The position numbers and the translations under genes are program-made. From Mesorhizobium comanense (GTDB taxonomy: Bacteria > Pseudomonadota > Alphaproteobacteria > Rhizobiales > Rhizobiaceae): a DNA stretch of 64,000 nucleotides. Location of the stretch: positions 1 through 64,000 of the forward strand of contig NZ_SCNN01000029.1 in the NCBI RefSeq assembly GCF_005503535.1. Direction: 5' to 3'. Of this stretch, positions 34,231 to 41,975 are shown piece by piece (position 1 is the first letter of the stretch; each line of letters begins with the position of its first letter). Below the pieces are notes generated by a model. The model was not told the DNA's origin. It saw only the letters and a program-made list of their open reading frames with translations, and did not search any database.

Positions 34231-35337
34231 TCAGGCAGCGAGATGCTGTTCGAAGAAGCTGGCGATCTTGTCGAACGGGATTACGTCCACCTTGTCGTAG
34301 AGATCGACGTGGCTGGCACCGGGGATGATCATCAGTTCTTTCGGCTCAGCGGCATTTGCATAGGCGGTTTCGCTGAAGTAGCGCGAATGCGCCTTTTCAC
34401 CATGGATCAGCAGCAGCGGTCGCGGCGAGATTTCCTTGATGTAGCTGAGGATCGGCATGTTCATGAACGCCATCGGCGTCGTGATCGTCCAGGCGTTGCC
34501 TGAGTTGACCGCACGCTTATGGTAGCCGCGCGGCGTCATGTAATAGTCGTGGTAATCGACCAGGAACTGCGCCTCGCCGCCCTTCAGCTCATTGTACGGC
34601 GGCTGGTAGGCCGGAGTGCCCTTCTCGGCATCGTCCCAGCGCTGCCGGCTCATCTGCTCCAGCGCCTGCGTGCGCTGTTCGGGGGTTACGCTGTCGTTGT
34701 AGCCCTTCGACATGACGCGGGTCATGTCGTACATGGTGCTGGCGACGACGGCCTTGACACGCTTGTCGGCGGCGACGGCATTCAACGCCATGCCGCCCCA
34801 GCCGCAGATGCCGATGACGCCGATGCGTTCGCGGTCGACGGAGGCGTGCAGGCCGAGATAATCCACCCCTGCCATGAAATCCTCTGTGTTGATGTCGGGC
34901 GAGGCGACGTTGCGCGGCTCGCCGCCGCTTTCGCCGGTATAGGACGGATCGAACGCCAGCGTGACGAAGCCGCGCTCCGCCATGGTCTGCGCATAGAGAC
35001 CCGACGACTGTTCCTTGACGGCGCCGAACGGACCGCTGACGACGATGGCGGGCAGGCGGTCATTCGCCCGGTCCTTCGGCAGGTAGAGATCGCCCGCAAG
35101 GGTGATGCCGTAGCGGTTCCTGAAGGTGACTTTCTGATGGTCGACCTTTTCGCTTTTGGGGAAAACTTTGTCCCATTCCTGTGACATGTTCTGAGCCTTT
35201 GCGTTGGGAGTTTTGAGAAATGACGCTGCACCGAAGGCAGCAACACCCGCGCCGGTCAGCTTGAGCAGGTTGCGGCGGCCGGCATTGGGCGCGTCCAGAT
35301 GATGGAGTTCGATTCCAGAGTCGGTGTTCCGGTTCAT
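34231..35337 (-). CDS. Exported alpha/beta hydrolase (dienelactone hydrolase-like)
   Basis: A 368-residue protein with AAGGAG before its ATG. Residues 20-45 (GRRNLLKLTGAGVAAFGAAS) look like a Tat signal: twin Arg, then a moderately hydrophobic stretch ending AKA. The fold is alpha/beta hydrolase with nucleophile elbow GICGWGG (Cys instead of Ser, as in dienelactone hydrolases), an acidic loop near HGEKAHSRYFSE and the catalytic His in IPGASHVDLYDK. The substrate is unknown. It is the last gene of a three-gene operon with the cyclophilin-like protein and the MFS transporter, probably controlled by the divergent LysR protein. Confidence 0.8.
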   Translation of the reverse strand: MNRNTDSGIELHHLDAPNAGRRNLLKLTGAGVAAFGAASFLKTPNAKAQNMSQEWDKVFPKSEKVDHQKVTFRNRYGITLAGDLYLPKDRANDRLPAIVVSGPFGAVKEQSSGLYAQTMAERGFVTLAFDPSYTGESGGEPRNVASPDINTEDFMAGVDYLGLHASVDRERIGVIGICGWGGMALNAVAADKRVKAVVASTMYDMTRVMSKGYNDSVTPEQRTQALEQMSRQRWDDAEKGTPAYQPPYNELKGGEAQFLVDYHDYYMTPRGYHKRAVNSGNAWTITTPMAFMNMPILSYIKEISPRPLLLIHGEKAHSRYFSETAYANAAEPKELMIIPGASHVDLYDKVDVIPFDKIASFFEQHLAA

Positions 35338-35383
35338 GGCAGGTTCTCCTTGCAGTTGTGAGAAAGGGGGCGCGCGCCGCGCG

Positions 35384-35845
35384 TCAGGTCAGCGCTTCGA
35401 TGCGGAGCGGAAATTCGCCGCGCACCAGCAGAGGTTTTGCGCCCTGATCCAGCCGGCCGATCCGAACCAGCCCGCGCGACCAGCGGTAGGGGCCATGGAA
35501 CATCGCGAGATTGCCCCAGGGCGCGTAGTAGCAGAGGTCGCCCACCGCCTCGTTCTCGAAGCGTGCGCTACCGTCATCGCTCAGCTTGCGCGGCAGGTAG
35601 GCGATCTTCTCGTTGGTCGAATAGTCGTCGATCGTGAGATCCTGCGGCAGCATCGCGAACAGCTCGCGCGCCGCGGCATTGTCTTCCAGCGTTGCCGAGA
35701 AATCCTGGTCAGCGAAGGTCAGTTTGAGGCGCATGATCGCTCCTTCCTGGGCTTGGGTGGTCGAGGGCAGAAAGATCGGCAGGGCAAGGCCGGCGACGCC
35801 TGTTGCCAGCAATCGACGCCGGGAGATCGGTACGGACGAGCCCAT
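35384..35845 (-). CDS. Exported cyclophilin-like fold protein
   Basis: A 153-residue protein. The N-terminus carries RRRLLATGVAGLALPIFLPS, a Tat-type signal ending TQAQ. The mature domain (MRLKLTFADQDFSATLEDNA, then YLPRKL and GDLCYYAPWGNLAMFHG) matches the bacterial cyclophilin-like family (Cyclophil_like2), a beta-barrel of unknown activity often paired with oxidoreductases or transporters. GGAGG lies before the ATG. It begins one base after the MFS stop and 46 bp before the hydrolase. Confidence 0.75.
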   Translation of the reverse strand: MGSSVPISRRRLLATGVAGLALPIFLPSTTQAQEGAIMRLKLTFADQDFSATLEDNAAARELFAMLPQDLTIDDYSTNEKIAYLPRKLSDDGSARFENEAVGDLCYYAPWGNLAMFHGPYRWSRGLVRIGRLDQGAKPLLVRGEFPLRIEALT

Positions 35846-35846
35846 G

Positions 35847-37034
35847 TCAGATTGCCTCCGGCTTCAGCAGGCGCTGGCCATCGCCGATCAGGGCGATTGC
35901 GAGCACCGCCAGCACGACGCTGCCGATGAATGTCGCCTCGATGGAAATGCCGTCCAGCAGCAGCCCGCCGACGAGCGCGCCGAGCAGGATCGAGGCCTGG
36001 ATCGCCGCGACCATCAGGCTGCCTGCGGCCTCGGGCGCATCGTCGGCGTTCTGCGACATCCACGTCATCCAGATCACCGAGAACATGGTGTTCATCGCAC
36101 CCCAGATCATCATGAAGAAGCCAATGGCGGCGACCGAGAAACCGAAAAGAAGCAGCCCGACGGTGGCTCCGCCCATGACGAGCGCCGGCAGCTTCAGGAA
36201 GGGAGCGACGTTACCTTTGAGGAAACGGCCAGCAGCCCATGTGCCGATGAACCCCGCGCAGCCGAGAAGCAGCAGCAGGACCGACAGCGTCGTCACATCC
36301 ACGCCTGTCACCTGCTCCAGAAACGGCCGCAGATAGGTGAACATGGTGAAGGCCGAACCCCAGGACAGCATGCAGGCGATCAGACCCCGCATGAAGTACG
36401 GACGCCTCAGCAGGCCGAGCATCGCCCGGAAATCCTGCTTCCGGTGCGCGGGCAGCGACGGCAGCGCGACCGCATGCCAGACGAGGTTGACGGCGACGAT
36501 CGGCGTTAGCGCCCAGAACACCTCACGCCAGCCGAACAGGCCTCCGAGATAGCTGCCGACGGGAGTCGCAAAGGCGGCGGCAATCGCCTGCCCGCCATAC
36601 ATCAGGGCGAGCGCGCGGGGCACGTCTTCGGCCGGAACCAGCCGCATGATGACGGCGGTCGCCAGTGCCCAGAAACCGCCGATGCAGATGCCAAGCAACG
36701 CGCGACCGGCCATCAGCACGAGGAAGTTCGGCGCGGCGGCGACCAGGGCCAGCGAAAGCAGCATGAAGGCCGTCATCGCGATCAGCACCCATTTCCGGTT
36801 CAGCCGTCCGGCAGCGGTGGTGACGAGCATGCTGGCCGCAACGGCGAACAGCCCGCTGATCGAGATCGCCTGCCCCGTCTGCCCCTCGGTCGCGTTCAGC
36901 CCCTCGGCCATCGGCGTCAACAGGCTGACTGGCATGAATTCCGAGGCGATCAGCATCGCCACGCAAAGCGCCATCGAAAGGACGGCGCCCCAGGCGGCAG
37001 GCTTGCTGCCGGCATTTTCCACGGCGGAAACCAT
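35847..37034 (-). CDS. MFS efflux transporter (AraJ/NepI-like)
   Basis: About 395 residues with twelve predicted membrane segments. The start at 37034 (MVSAVENAGSKPAAWGAVLS) is preferred because AGGAG lies about nine bases upstream; ATGs at 37043 and 37055 are alternatives. GRLNRKWVLI after segment 2 is the MFS motif A position, and GRALLGICIGGFWALATAVI fits the drug-H+ antiporter motif C area. The EFMPVSLLTPMAEGLN stretch is characteristic of the purine/arabinose efflux-like group. It probably exports a small toxic compound using the proton gradient. It is first in the operon and divergent from LysR. Confidence 0.85.
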   Translation of the reverse strand: MVSAVENAGSKPAAWGAVLSMALCVAMLIASEFMPVSLLTPMAEGLNATEGQTGQAISISGLFAVAASMLVTTAAGRLNRKWVLIAMTAFMLLSLALVAAAPNFLVLMAGRALLGICIGGFWALATAVIMRLVPAEDVPRALALMYGGQAIAAAFATPVGSYLGGLFGWREVFWALTPIVAVNLVWHAVALPSLPAHRKQDFRAMLGLLRRPYFMRGLIACMLSWGSAFTMFTYLRPFLEQVTGVDVTTLSVLLLLLGCAGFIGTWAAGRFLKGNVAPFLKLPALVMGGATVGLLLFGFSVAAIGFFMMIWGAMNTMFSVIWMTWMSQNADDAPEAAGSLMVAAIQASILLGALVGGLLLDGISIEATFIGSVVLAVLAIALIGDGQRLLKPEAI

Positions 37035-37119
37035 TGTCCGCATTCTCCTGTCCATCGGGTTCGATGCGGATATAGCTCGTCGACACTGAGGCGATTAGCC
37101 GTCGCAATTTGATTGGATC

Positions 37120-37136
37120 AATCGATGTCATCGATT
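37120..37136. promoter_or_regulatory. Candidate LysR operator
   Basis: AATCGAT and its complement ATCGATT are separated by three bases in the 133-bp divergent region between the MFS and LysR starts, 31 bases before the LysR ATG. Such short inverted repeats, often with a T-N11-A core, are typical LysR binding sites. The position fits autoregulation. Confidence 0.4.
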
Positions 37137-37167
37137 AATCTCCGCTCATCGAACATCGCGAGGGAAC

Positions 37168-38061
37168 ATGGAGAAGACGGACTTCAACCAACTCACCTGG
37201 TTCCGGATCGTCGCCGAGGAGAAGAGCTTCACCAAGGCGGCGGCGAGGATCGGCGTGGCGCAGTCCACCCTCAGCTACGCCATCCGGCAGCTTGAGACGA
37301 ACATGGGCATTCGCCTTCTGACGCGCACGACGCGCAACGTCGCCACGACGCCGGCGGGCGAGCGGCTTCTGCAGACGATCACGCCGCGCATGGCGGAGAT
37401 CGAGGATGAGATTGCTGCACTATCGACGTTCCGCGACACGCCGACGGGCACGATCCGGCTGACGCTCTCCGACCACGCGCTCGAAAGCGTCGTCTGGCCG
37501 AAGCTGAAGCCGGTGCTCAAGGCCTATCCCGATATCAACGTCGAACTGATCCTCGACAGCACCTTCCGCAATATCGTCGAGGACGGTTTCGACGCGGGCG
37601 TGCGGCTCGGCGAAAGCGTCGAGAAGGATATGATCGCGATGCGCATCGGGCCGGACTGGCGGCTGGTCGCGGTCGCTTCGCCCGGCTATCTCGACGAACA
37701 TGGCTTGCCGGACCATCCGCAGGACCTGGTCGGGCATGCCTGCATCAACATGCGCCACGAGACTGCCGGCGGCCTTTACGCATGGGAATTCGAGAAAGAC
37801 GGACAGGAACTGCGCGTACGCGTCAGCGGCCAGCTCACCTTCAACAACTCCTATGCCATGATCGACGCTGCGGTGAGTGGCTACGGCATCGCCTATGTGC
37901 CGGAGAATATTGTCGAGCCGCATATCGCTTCAGGGGCGCTGGTGCAGGTGCTGGACGACTGGTCGCCGTTTTTCGACGGCTATTTCCTCTACTATCCCAG
38001 CCGCCGCCAGAACCTTCCGGCGTTCAAGGTCATTGTCGACGCGTTGCGGCATCGCAATTAG
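37168..38061 (+). CDS. LysR-family transcriptional regulator
   Basis: A 297-residue protein. The N-terminal winged helix-turn-helix reads FTKAAARIGVAQSTLSYAIR, followed by LETNMGIRLLTRTTRNVATT, the LysR signature. The effector domain begins GTIRLTLSDHALESVVWPKL and ends DYWS-like, with DGFDAGVRLGESVEKDMIAM as usual in the CrgA/YhjC type. It is divergent from the MFS/cyclophilin-like/hydrolase operon, which it presumably controls in response to the compound handled there. Confidence 0.92.
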   Translation: MEKTDFNQLTWFRIVAEEKSFTKAAARIGVAQSTLSYAIRQLETNMGIRLLTRTTRNVATTPAGERLLQTITPRMAEIEDEIAALSTFRDTPTGTIRLTLSDHALESVVWPKLKPVLKAYPDINVELILDSTFRNIVEDGFDAGVRLGESVEKDMIAMRIGPDWRLVAVASPGYLDEHGLPDHPQDLVGHACINMRHETAGGLYAWEFEKDGQELRVRVSGQLTFNNSYAMIDAAVSGYGIAYVPENIVEPHIASGALVQVLDDWSPFFDGYFLYYPSRRQNLPAFKVIVDALRHRN

Positions 38062-38116
38062 CCGAACGACTACGGATATGCCTGCGATATAGGTCGAGCC
38101 GCCAGCCGGATCGTTG

Positions 38117-38893
38117 CTACAAGGGCCACCCTTCCTCACTCGATCCAAGGCAAACTCGCCAGCAGGGCGGCAATACGGGTCTACTCGTCCCTTGCCTTAT
38201 CGCACCTCGCAGGGAGAATCTTACTATTTCAATCGTGGGGATCAGATTTCTGAGGGGGGTGCTGAGATCGCCCCGACCCGCCGGTCGCGCAGATTTTTGT
38301 GCGCGGGATGCCGCGCACACCTTCAGCCATCGTAGCCAGCGGCCGCAGACGATCCTTATCGTGTTGGGGCGGTTCCAAAATCCATTGATGCGGTTTTCAG
38401 ACACGCTGATGAGACCCATCTTTGCAGCATCGCGAATCGCATAACGCGCTGTCGTGCATCCGACACCCGCACGCGCAGCGATTTCGGGCAATGACATCGT
38501 CGATTGGCCTCGCTCCATGACCGCCCGCGCGATGACGGAGAGCACCGCCAGCTTGCTGACGGTGAAGGCCTGAGCCAGGCACGTTGGAATGATGCAGTCC
38601 TTGGCGAGCCCCCGCCGGCGAAGCCAGCAAGCAGCGCGCTTCTGCAAAGGAATCGCCGGACGGCAATGACGGGTGCATCCCTTCGCCCGAACCGTTCGCA
38701 TCATTGCGCTGATCGACAGCCGCCGGTGCTCGATCACAGGAGCAAGATATTCCATCTCCTCGTCGGCGATCAGTCCTTCGCCGTTTAGTATCCAGGCAGC
38801 TTTCGCGCATTCATCGACTTGTTGCTGCGTACCGGCTGCAAGCAGGCGCGCCAATAGGCTCGGCCCATAGGCCGTTCGGATCGTGGCAGGCAT
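38117..38893 (-). CDS. Winged helix-turn-helix protein of unknown function
   Basis: A 258-residue protein. The first 70 residues (TAYGPSLLARLLAAGTQQQV, DECAKAAWILNGEGLIADEE) form a helical domain. A central stretch AFTVSKLAVLSVIARAVMER leads to the DNA-binding segment TMSLPEIAARAGVGCTTARY followed by AKMGLISVSENR. The last 80 residues are basic and less ordered. I recall similar proteins on rhizobial symbiotic plasmids and islands but no assigned role. It could be a regulator or a replication-type protein. The candidate structured RNA at 38986-39070 is transcribed divergently from the region ahead of its start. Confidence 0.6.
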   Translation of the reverse strand: MPATIRTAYGPSLLARLLAAGTQQQVDECAKAAWILNGEGLIADEEMEYLAPVIEHRRLSISAMMRTVRAKGCTRHCRPAIPLQKRAACWLRRRGLAKDCIIPTCLAQAFTVSKLAVLSVIARAVMERGQSTMSLPEIAARAGVGCTTARYAIRDAAKMGLISVSENRINGFWNRPNTIRIVCGRWLRWLKVCAASRAQKSARPAGRGDLSTPLRNLIPTIEIVRFSLRGAIRQGTSRPVLPPCWRVCLGSSEEGWPL

Positions 38894-38985
38894 GATCTCT
38901 CCATATTCAATGATGACAACGGAGGGACCGGCGCGCAGGACACACGTATCCGTGGCAAGAATTAGCTTGCAGCGGCGGCGTCAAT

Positions 38986-39070
38986 GTGCGAAAAAATCAG
39001 TGGCTATAAGACTTTTGCGCACATCTTCGTGTGTCACTCGACCCGTCTCTCCGAGGCGGGTTTTATTTTG
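38986..39070 (+). ncRNA. Candidate small RNA with two hairpins and an intrinsic terminator
   Basis: On the plus strand, GTGCGAAAA (38986-38994) can pair with TTTTGCGCAC (39013-39022) with one bulge. It is followed 18 bases later by a strong terminator hairpin and a T-rich run. No protein gene on this strand ends nearby: LysR stops a kilobase upstream and the gene between is on the other strand. A short independent transcript starting at about 38950-38980 would explain the terminator. It would be divergent from, and perhaps antisense to, the leader of the winged-helix gene, like a plasmid countertranscript RNA. The remaining 275 bp to the next gene show nothing clear. Confidence 0.35.
39041..39070 (+). 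terminator. Rho-independent terminator
   Basis: ACCCGTCTC pairs with GAGGCGGGT (9 bp with one G-U pair) around a three-base loop and is followed by TTTATTTTG. This is a textbook intrinsic terminator on the plus strand only; the opposite strand lacks a U-run. Confidence 0.7.
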
Positions 39071-39345
39071 TCTACGGCATGGCACCTCCACCGCTCGATT
39101 GCTTATGAAGCGAGTCACGACAGTAATTATATTTTACTTGTAGACCAACCAAAAAGCCGAGCCGCCGCGAAAACGCCGCTTTTTGCTCGTGTAGAGGTTG
39201 CGCGACAAAACTGGAGGCTGGCGGTACCGTATCCGCCCGCTCCGCCATCAGCTTATCGACGATCCTCCGCCATACTTCGCGATCAGAGCCAGCGGTTCCC
39301 GCCCCTCGGACGCCGTGCGACGGGACAAGGAAAGGATGACCGCAA

Positions 39346-39603
39346 ATGGCCATTGAGAGTGCTGCCGACCTTGTGCAATTCCTCGCGGAGGAGCTTCGAC
39401 AGCGCGGGACGAAGCTCCATGAATTTTCGGAGATGACGGGTATTTCGGAAGAGCGGCTGGAATACCTTCAGGCCGGCGCCTGGCATCGCCTGACGGTCAA
39501 GGAGATCGGCGCGATCGCCGAGTGCCTGCATGTCGATTTCACCGCGATCTGGTCACTTGTTCAGAAGCACGGAAACGGGATGGGCGAACGTCCCCGACCA
39601 TAA
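39346..39603 (+). CDS. Small helix-turn-helix-like protein, 85 aa
   Basis: The sequence MAIESAADLVQFLAEELRQR leads to GTKLHEFSEMTGISEERLEY and LTVKEIGAIAECLHVDFTAI, a pattern consistent with a compact XRE-like helix-turn-helix (helix, turn at TGISEE, following helices). AAGGAAAGG lies 10 to 18 bases before the ATG, a loose spacing. The last 51 bases overlap the convergent SNase-like gene. The function is unknown; it may be a local regulator. Confidence 0.5.
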   Translation: MAIESAADLVQFLAEELRQRGTKLHEFSEMTGISEERLEYLQAGAWHRLTVKEIGAIAECLHVDFTAIWSLVQKHGNGMGERPRP

Positions 39604-40059
39604 GCCGCTGGCCTTATCCCTGGCGGATGATTCGGCGACTGCATAGGCCGCGGACACCGGGGCACCGGACGGAAACACTGCGGCGAAGGCTGCGCCGGAA
39701 GAGATCAGCGCGGTCCCGACATCGACGGTGGTGTTGTCGAGCTGGGCGGCACAGACGACGAAGGTCGCATCGTCCTTCGCCCGGCCGACCGGCTGGCACC
39801 CGACCATACCCGTCGAAAACAGTGCCGCAAGAGACGCAATCGACTGCATGCCGCAATCGCTTTCCGCGCCGTCAGGGGCACGATAGATCGTGCCTCGAAT
39901 GCACGCTTGCACGGCGAACAGCCTGAATTTCCGGCCTTCGTACTGCCAGCTATCGCCCGTTTCAAAACTCACGGCCGCAGGAAACGAGATCGTCTCCTCT
40001 TGCGCACGCGCCGTCGTCGCCAGCACTAAGGCCACGGCAATGGAAAGCTCAATCCGCAT
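39553..40059 (-). CDS. Secreted SNase-like protein with degenerate active site
   Basis: A 168-residue protein starting MRIELSIAVALVLATTARAQ, a clear signal peptide. The mature part follows the staphylococcal-nuclease outline: GDSWQYEGRKFRLFAVQACI in place of DGD...RIRL-GIDAPE, DCGMQSIASLAALFS, FVVCAAQLDNTTVDVGTALI and SSARDKASGLWSG at the end. The DGD motif and the two catalytic Arg positions are not well kept, so nuclease activity is doubtful. Cysteines suggest disulfides. Its start overlaps the stop of the next upstream gene, a paralogue, and both lie divergent from virB1, so a periplasmic role in transfer is plausible. Confidence 0.6.
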   Translation of the reverse strand: MRIELSIAVALVLATTARAQEETISFPAAVSFETGDSWQYEGRKFRLFAVQACIRGTIYRAPDGAESDCGMQSIASLAALFSTGMVGCQPVGRAKDDATFVVCAAQLDNTTVDVGTALISSGAAFAAVFPSGAPVSAAYAVAESSARDKASGLWSGTFAHPVSVLLNK

Positions 40060-40666
40060 TCTGGAACCCCATCGATCGAGAAAGCGATTGCGATGCTTCG
40101 AGGTCCGGCCGACGGGATCGGCCCTCAGCTGTCCGCCCGATTGCGGCAAGGCCGAGGAAGACCATGCTGTCGTCATCGTTGACGGTCTTGAACGGTTCGC
40201 CCTTGCCGCCGACGAGGACGAAACATGAGGCCGGAGTGGTCTCGCCAGCGGCCGGCGTCAGCACCAGGGTCTTGCAGAGGATGACGCTGGCGCGCCTGTG
40301 ATAGACCGCCCCGGCGTAGTCGCGCGCCGCGTCGGTGCAGCTCCAGGACTGCACCCGGTTATAGACGACCTTCTCCGTCGGGCAGGCGTTCAGGCCGCGC
40401 AGGGTAAACCGCCGGCCGGCGATCATCCGCTCGACCGGGCCGCCGATTTCGACCTCCCCATCGAGCTTTTCCACAGACCGCGCCGCAAGTCTTCCTTCGG
40501 CGTCGAAGCGCTCCAGTACGAACGTCTTCGCCCCCTCATCCCGGAACTGACGAAGGTAGTTTGGCGACGGCTCACCATAGGGATCTTCACCCTCCGCAAC
40601 GGCGAATCCAGCGCCTCCGACGAGGAGCCAAGCGGCCATCTCGAGAACCTTGAGTTGTTTGTGCAT
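40049..40666 (-). CDS. Secreted SNase-like paralogue, 205 aa
   Basis: Start MHKQLKVLEMAAWLLVGGAG, with a hydrophobic segment ending AVAEG (signal peptide). The core GRRFTLRGLNACPTEKVVYN, SWSCTDAARDYAGAVYHRRA and VILCKTL parallels the neighbouring protein (GRKFRLFAVQACIRGTIY, DCGMQSIASLAALF, FVVCAAQL). The two are therefore diverged copies of one fold. No catalytic motif is obvious. It is the first gene of a two-gene operon, and its start is 41 bases from the palindrome at 40707-40730, shared with virB1. Confidence 0.55.
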   Translation of the reverse strand: MHKQLKVLEMAAWLLVGGAGFAVAEGEDPYGEPSPNYLRQFRDEGAKTFVLERFDAEGRLAARSVEKLDGEVEIGGPVERMIAGRRFTLRGLNACPTEKVVYNRVQSWSCTDAARDYAGAVYHRRASVILCKTLVLTPAAGETTPASCFVLVGGKGEPFKTVNDDDSMVFLGLAAIGRTAEGRSRRPDLEASQSLSRSMGFQNAD

Positions 40667-40706
40667 TGCAGAAAAAGCCATTTCTGAATTGACAGAGGAA
40701 TCCTTC

Positions 40707-40730
40707 GCGAATTAACTATAGTTTATTCGC
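40707..40730. promoter_or_regulatory. TAAACTATAGTTTA-type palindrome, site 3 (virB1 operator)
   Basis: This is the longest copy: 24 bases with GCGAAT and ATTCGC as outer arms and AACTATAGTT at the centre, an inverted repeat with one mismatched pair. It lies 26 bases before the virB1 start and 41 bases before the divergent secreted-protein gene, so it can control both. It is the best site for testing binding by the XRE protein. Confidence 0.65.
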
Positions 40731-40755
40731 AAACGCGGCAACCCGGACATTCGAA

Positions 40756-41316
40756 TTGAAAACCACCCTGCTTTTCCTCCTCGTCTCGACCTCGCCGATC
40801 GCGGCGCAAGCCTGCGATCCGGTCGATACGAACCGCGTTCTGGAGATGGTGCGGACCATCGCCACCGAAGAAGACCTGGATCCCGATCTGGCGCTCGCTG
40901 TGGTTGACGTCGAGAGCGCGGGCGGCCAGCACCAGGTCTCCGAGGCGGGTGCCGTCGGCATCATGCAGCTGATGCCGGAGACCGCCTCCGACTATGGCGT
41001 CACGGACCGTTGCGACCCCGAAGAAAACATCCGCGCCGGTGTCCGCTACCTCAAAAAGCTCTACGGGGAATTCGACGATCCGCTGCTGATGCTCGCCGCC
41101 TACAACGCCGGCCCTGAGCGCGTCTACAGACAAGGCGGCATTCCCGAATTCAACGAGACCGCCCAGTACATCGTCAAGGTGATGAACCGCTGGACGCTGA
41201 ACGCCAAGGCGTCAGTGGCGCAGGAAAAGCGCGCCGGAAACCGCCTCCCCCGAAAAGAGACCGTTGCGCTGGCGCCCTCGCCCTGGCGCGACCAGCACGT
41301 CTGGACCGCCGAATAG
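40756..41316 (+). CDS. virB1: VirB1-like lytic transglycosylase
   Basis: A 186-residue protein that starts at TTG 40756 (MKTTLLFLLVSTSPIAAQAC, signal peptide). The transglycosylase SLT domain has the catalytic Glu in VVDVESAGG, then AVGIMQLMPETASDYGV and LLMLAAYNAGPERV. It opens peptidoglycan locally to let the secretion channel assemble. There is no strong Shine-Dalgarno sequence before the TTG, so the promoter/operator at 40707-40730 may give a short leader. It is the first gene of the virB cluster, 43 bp before virB2. Confidence 0.9.
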   Translation: MKTTLLFLLVSTSPIAAQACDPVDTNRVLEMVRTIATEEDLDPDLALAVVDVESAGGQHQVSEAGAVGIMQLMPETASDYGVTDRCDPEENIRAGVRYLKKLYGEFDDPLLMLAAYNAGPERVYRQGGIPEFNETAQYIVKVMNRWTLNAKASVAQEKRAGNRLPRKETVALAPSPWRDQHVWTAE

Positions 41317-41359
41317 CGCCGGCCCCCCGATCATCCTCCCAAGACATGAAGGACTTCGC

Positions 41360-41683
41360 ATGAGCATTTCCCCGATTACGCCGCGCCGGCGCGGCAAGGC
41401 CGTCCTGTCGCTGGCGCTGCTCGCGACCACGATCGCGCTGGTCCCCGAACTCGCCTATGCGCAGTCGGCAGCGCCCGTCGAAGGCATCCTCGAATGGTTC
41501 GTCGGTGTCCTCCAGGGCAGTGTCGCCCGCTCGCTCGCCATCATAGCCGTCTGCTTCCTCGGCTTCCTGTTCCTAACCGGCCGCATGGCCTGGCAGGGCG
41601 CGATCTCCATCGTCATCGGCATCGCCATCATCTTCGGCGCCGCCGAACTGGTCGACGCCATGAAGGCGGCAGGGGGTGTCTGA
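41360..41683 (+). CDS. virB2: VirB2-like pilin
   Basis: A 107-residue protein with a long signal sequence (MSISPITPRRRGKAVLSLAL, cleavage after LAYAQ) and two membrane segments (RSLAIIAVCFLGFLFLT and AISIVIGIAIIFGAAELV), the layout of VirB2 pilin precursors. It polymerises into the T-pilus. GAAGGA precedes the ATG. Confidence 0.9.
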   Translation: MSISPITPRRRGKAVLSLALLATTIALVPELAYAQSAAPVEGILEWFVGVLQGSVARSLAIIAVCFLGFLFLTGRMAWQGAISIVIGIAIIFGAAELVDAMKAAGGV

Positions 41684-41684
41684 C

Positions 41685-41975
41685 ATGCGTGATGATGCAC
41701 CCGATGTCGAACCGCTCATCCAGCCGCTGACCCGGCCGCCGACATATTTCGGGGTCGACATCATCGTGTTCGTGGTGAACGGCATCTTCGGGATCGTCAT
41801 CTTCATCGCATCGTCGAGCTTTCTCGCGCCACTGGTCGTCCTGCCGGTTCATTTCATCGGGCTCTACCTCTGCCAGCGCGACATCCACATCGTCCGCGTG
41901 GCGCAGGTCTTTCTGTCGATGCGCCGGGCGATCCGTAACCGGCGCTTCTGGAAAGCGGGGAGCTATGCCCCATGA
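41685..41975 (+). CDS. virB3: VirB3-like inner-membrane protein
   Basis: A 96-residue protein with PLIQPLTRPPTYFGVDIIVF, two close membrane segments and a basic C-terminal tail (RRAIRNRRFWKAGSYAP), as in VirB3. It anchors VirB4 at the inner membrane. The stop overlaps the virB4 start. An in-frame GTG at 41676 would add three residues. Confidence 0.9.
   Translation: MRDDAPDVEPLIQPLTRPPTYFGVDIIVFVVNGIFGIVIFIASSSFLAPLVVLPVHFIGLYLCQRDIHIVRVAQVFLSMRRAIRNRRFWKAGSYAP

Noticed and set aside
39072..39353. 93-codon open frame on the minus strand between the possible RNA and the 85-aa gene
   Set aside because: It overlaps the terminator side and the start of the 85-aa gene, has no ribosome-binding site and a composition unlike the neighbouring genes.
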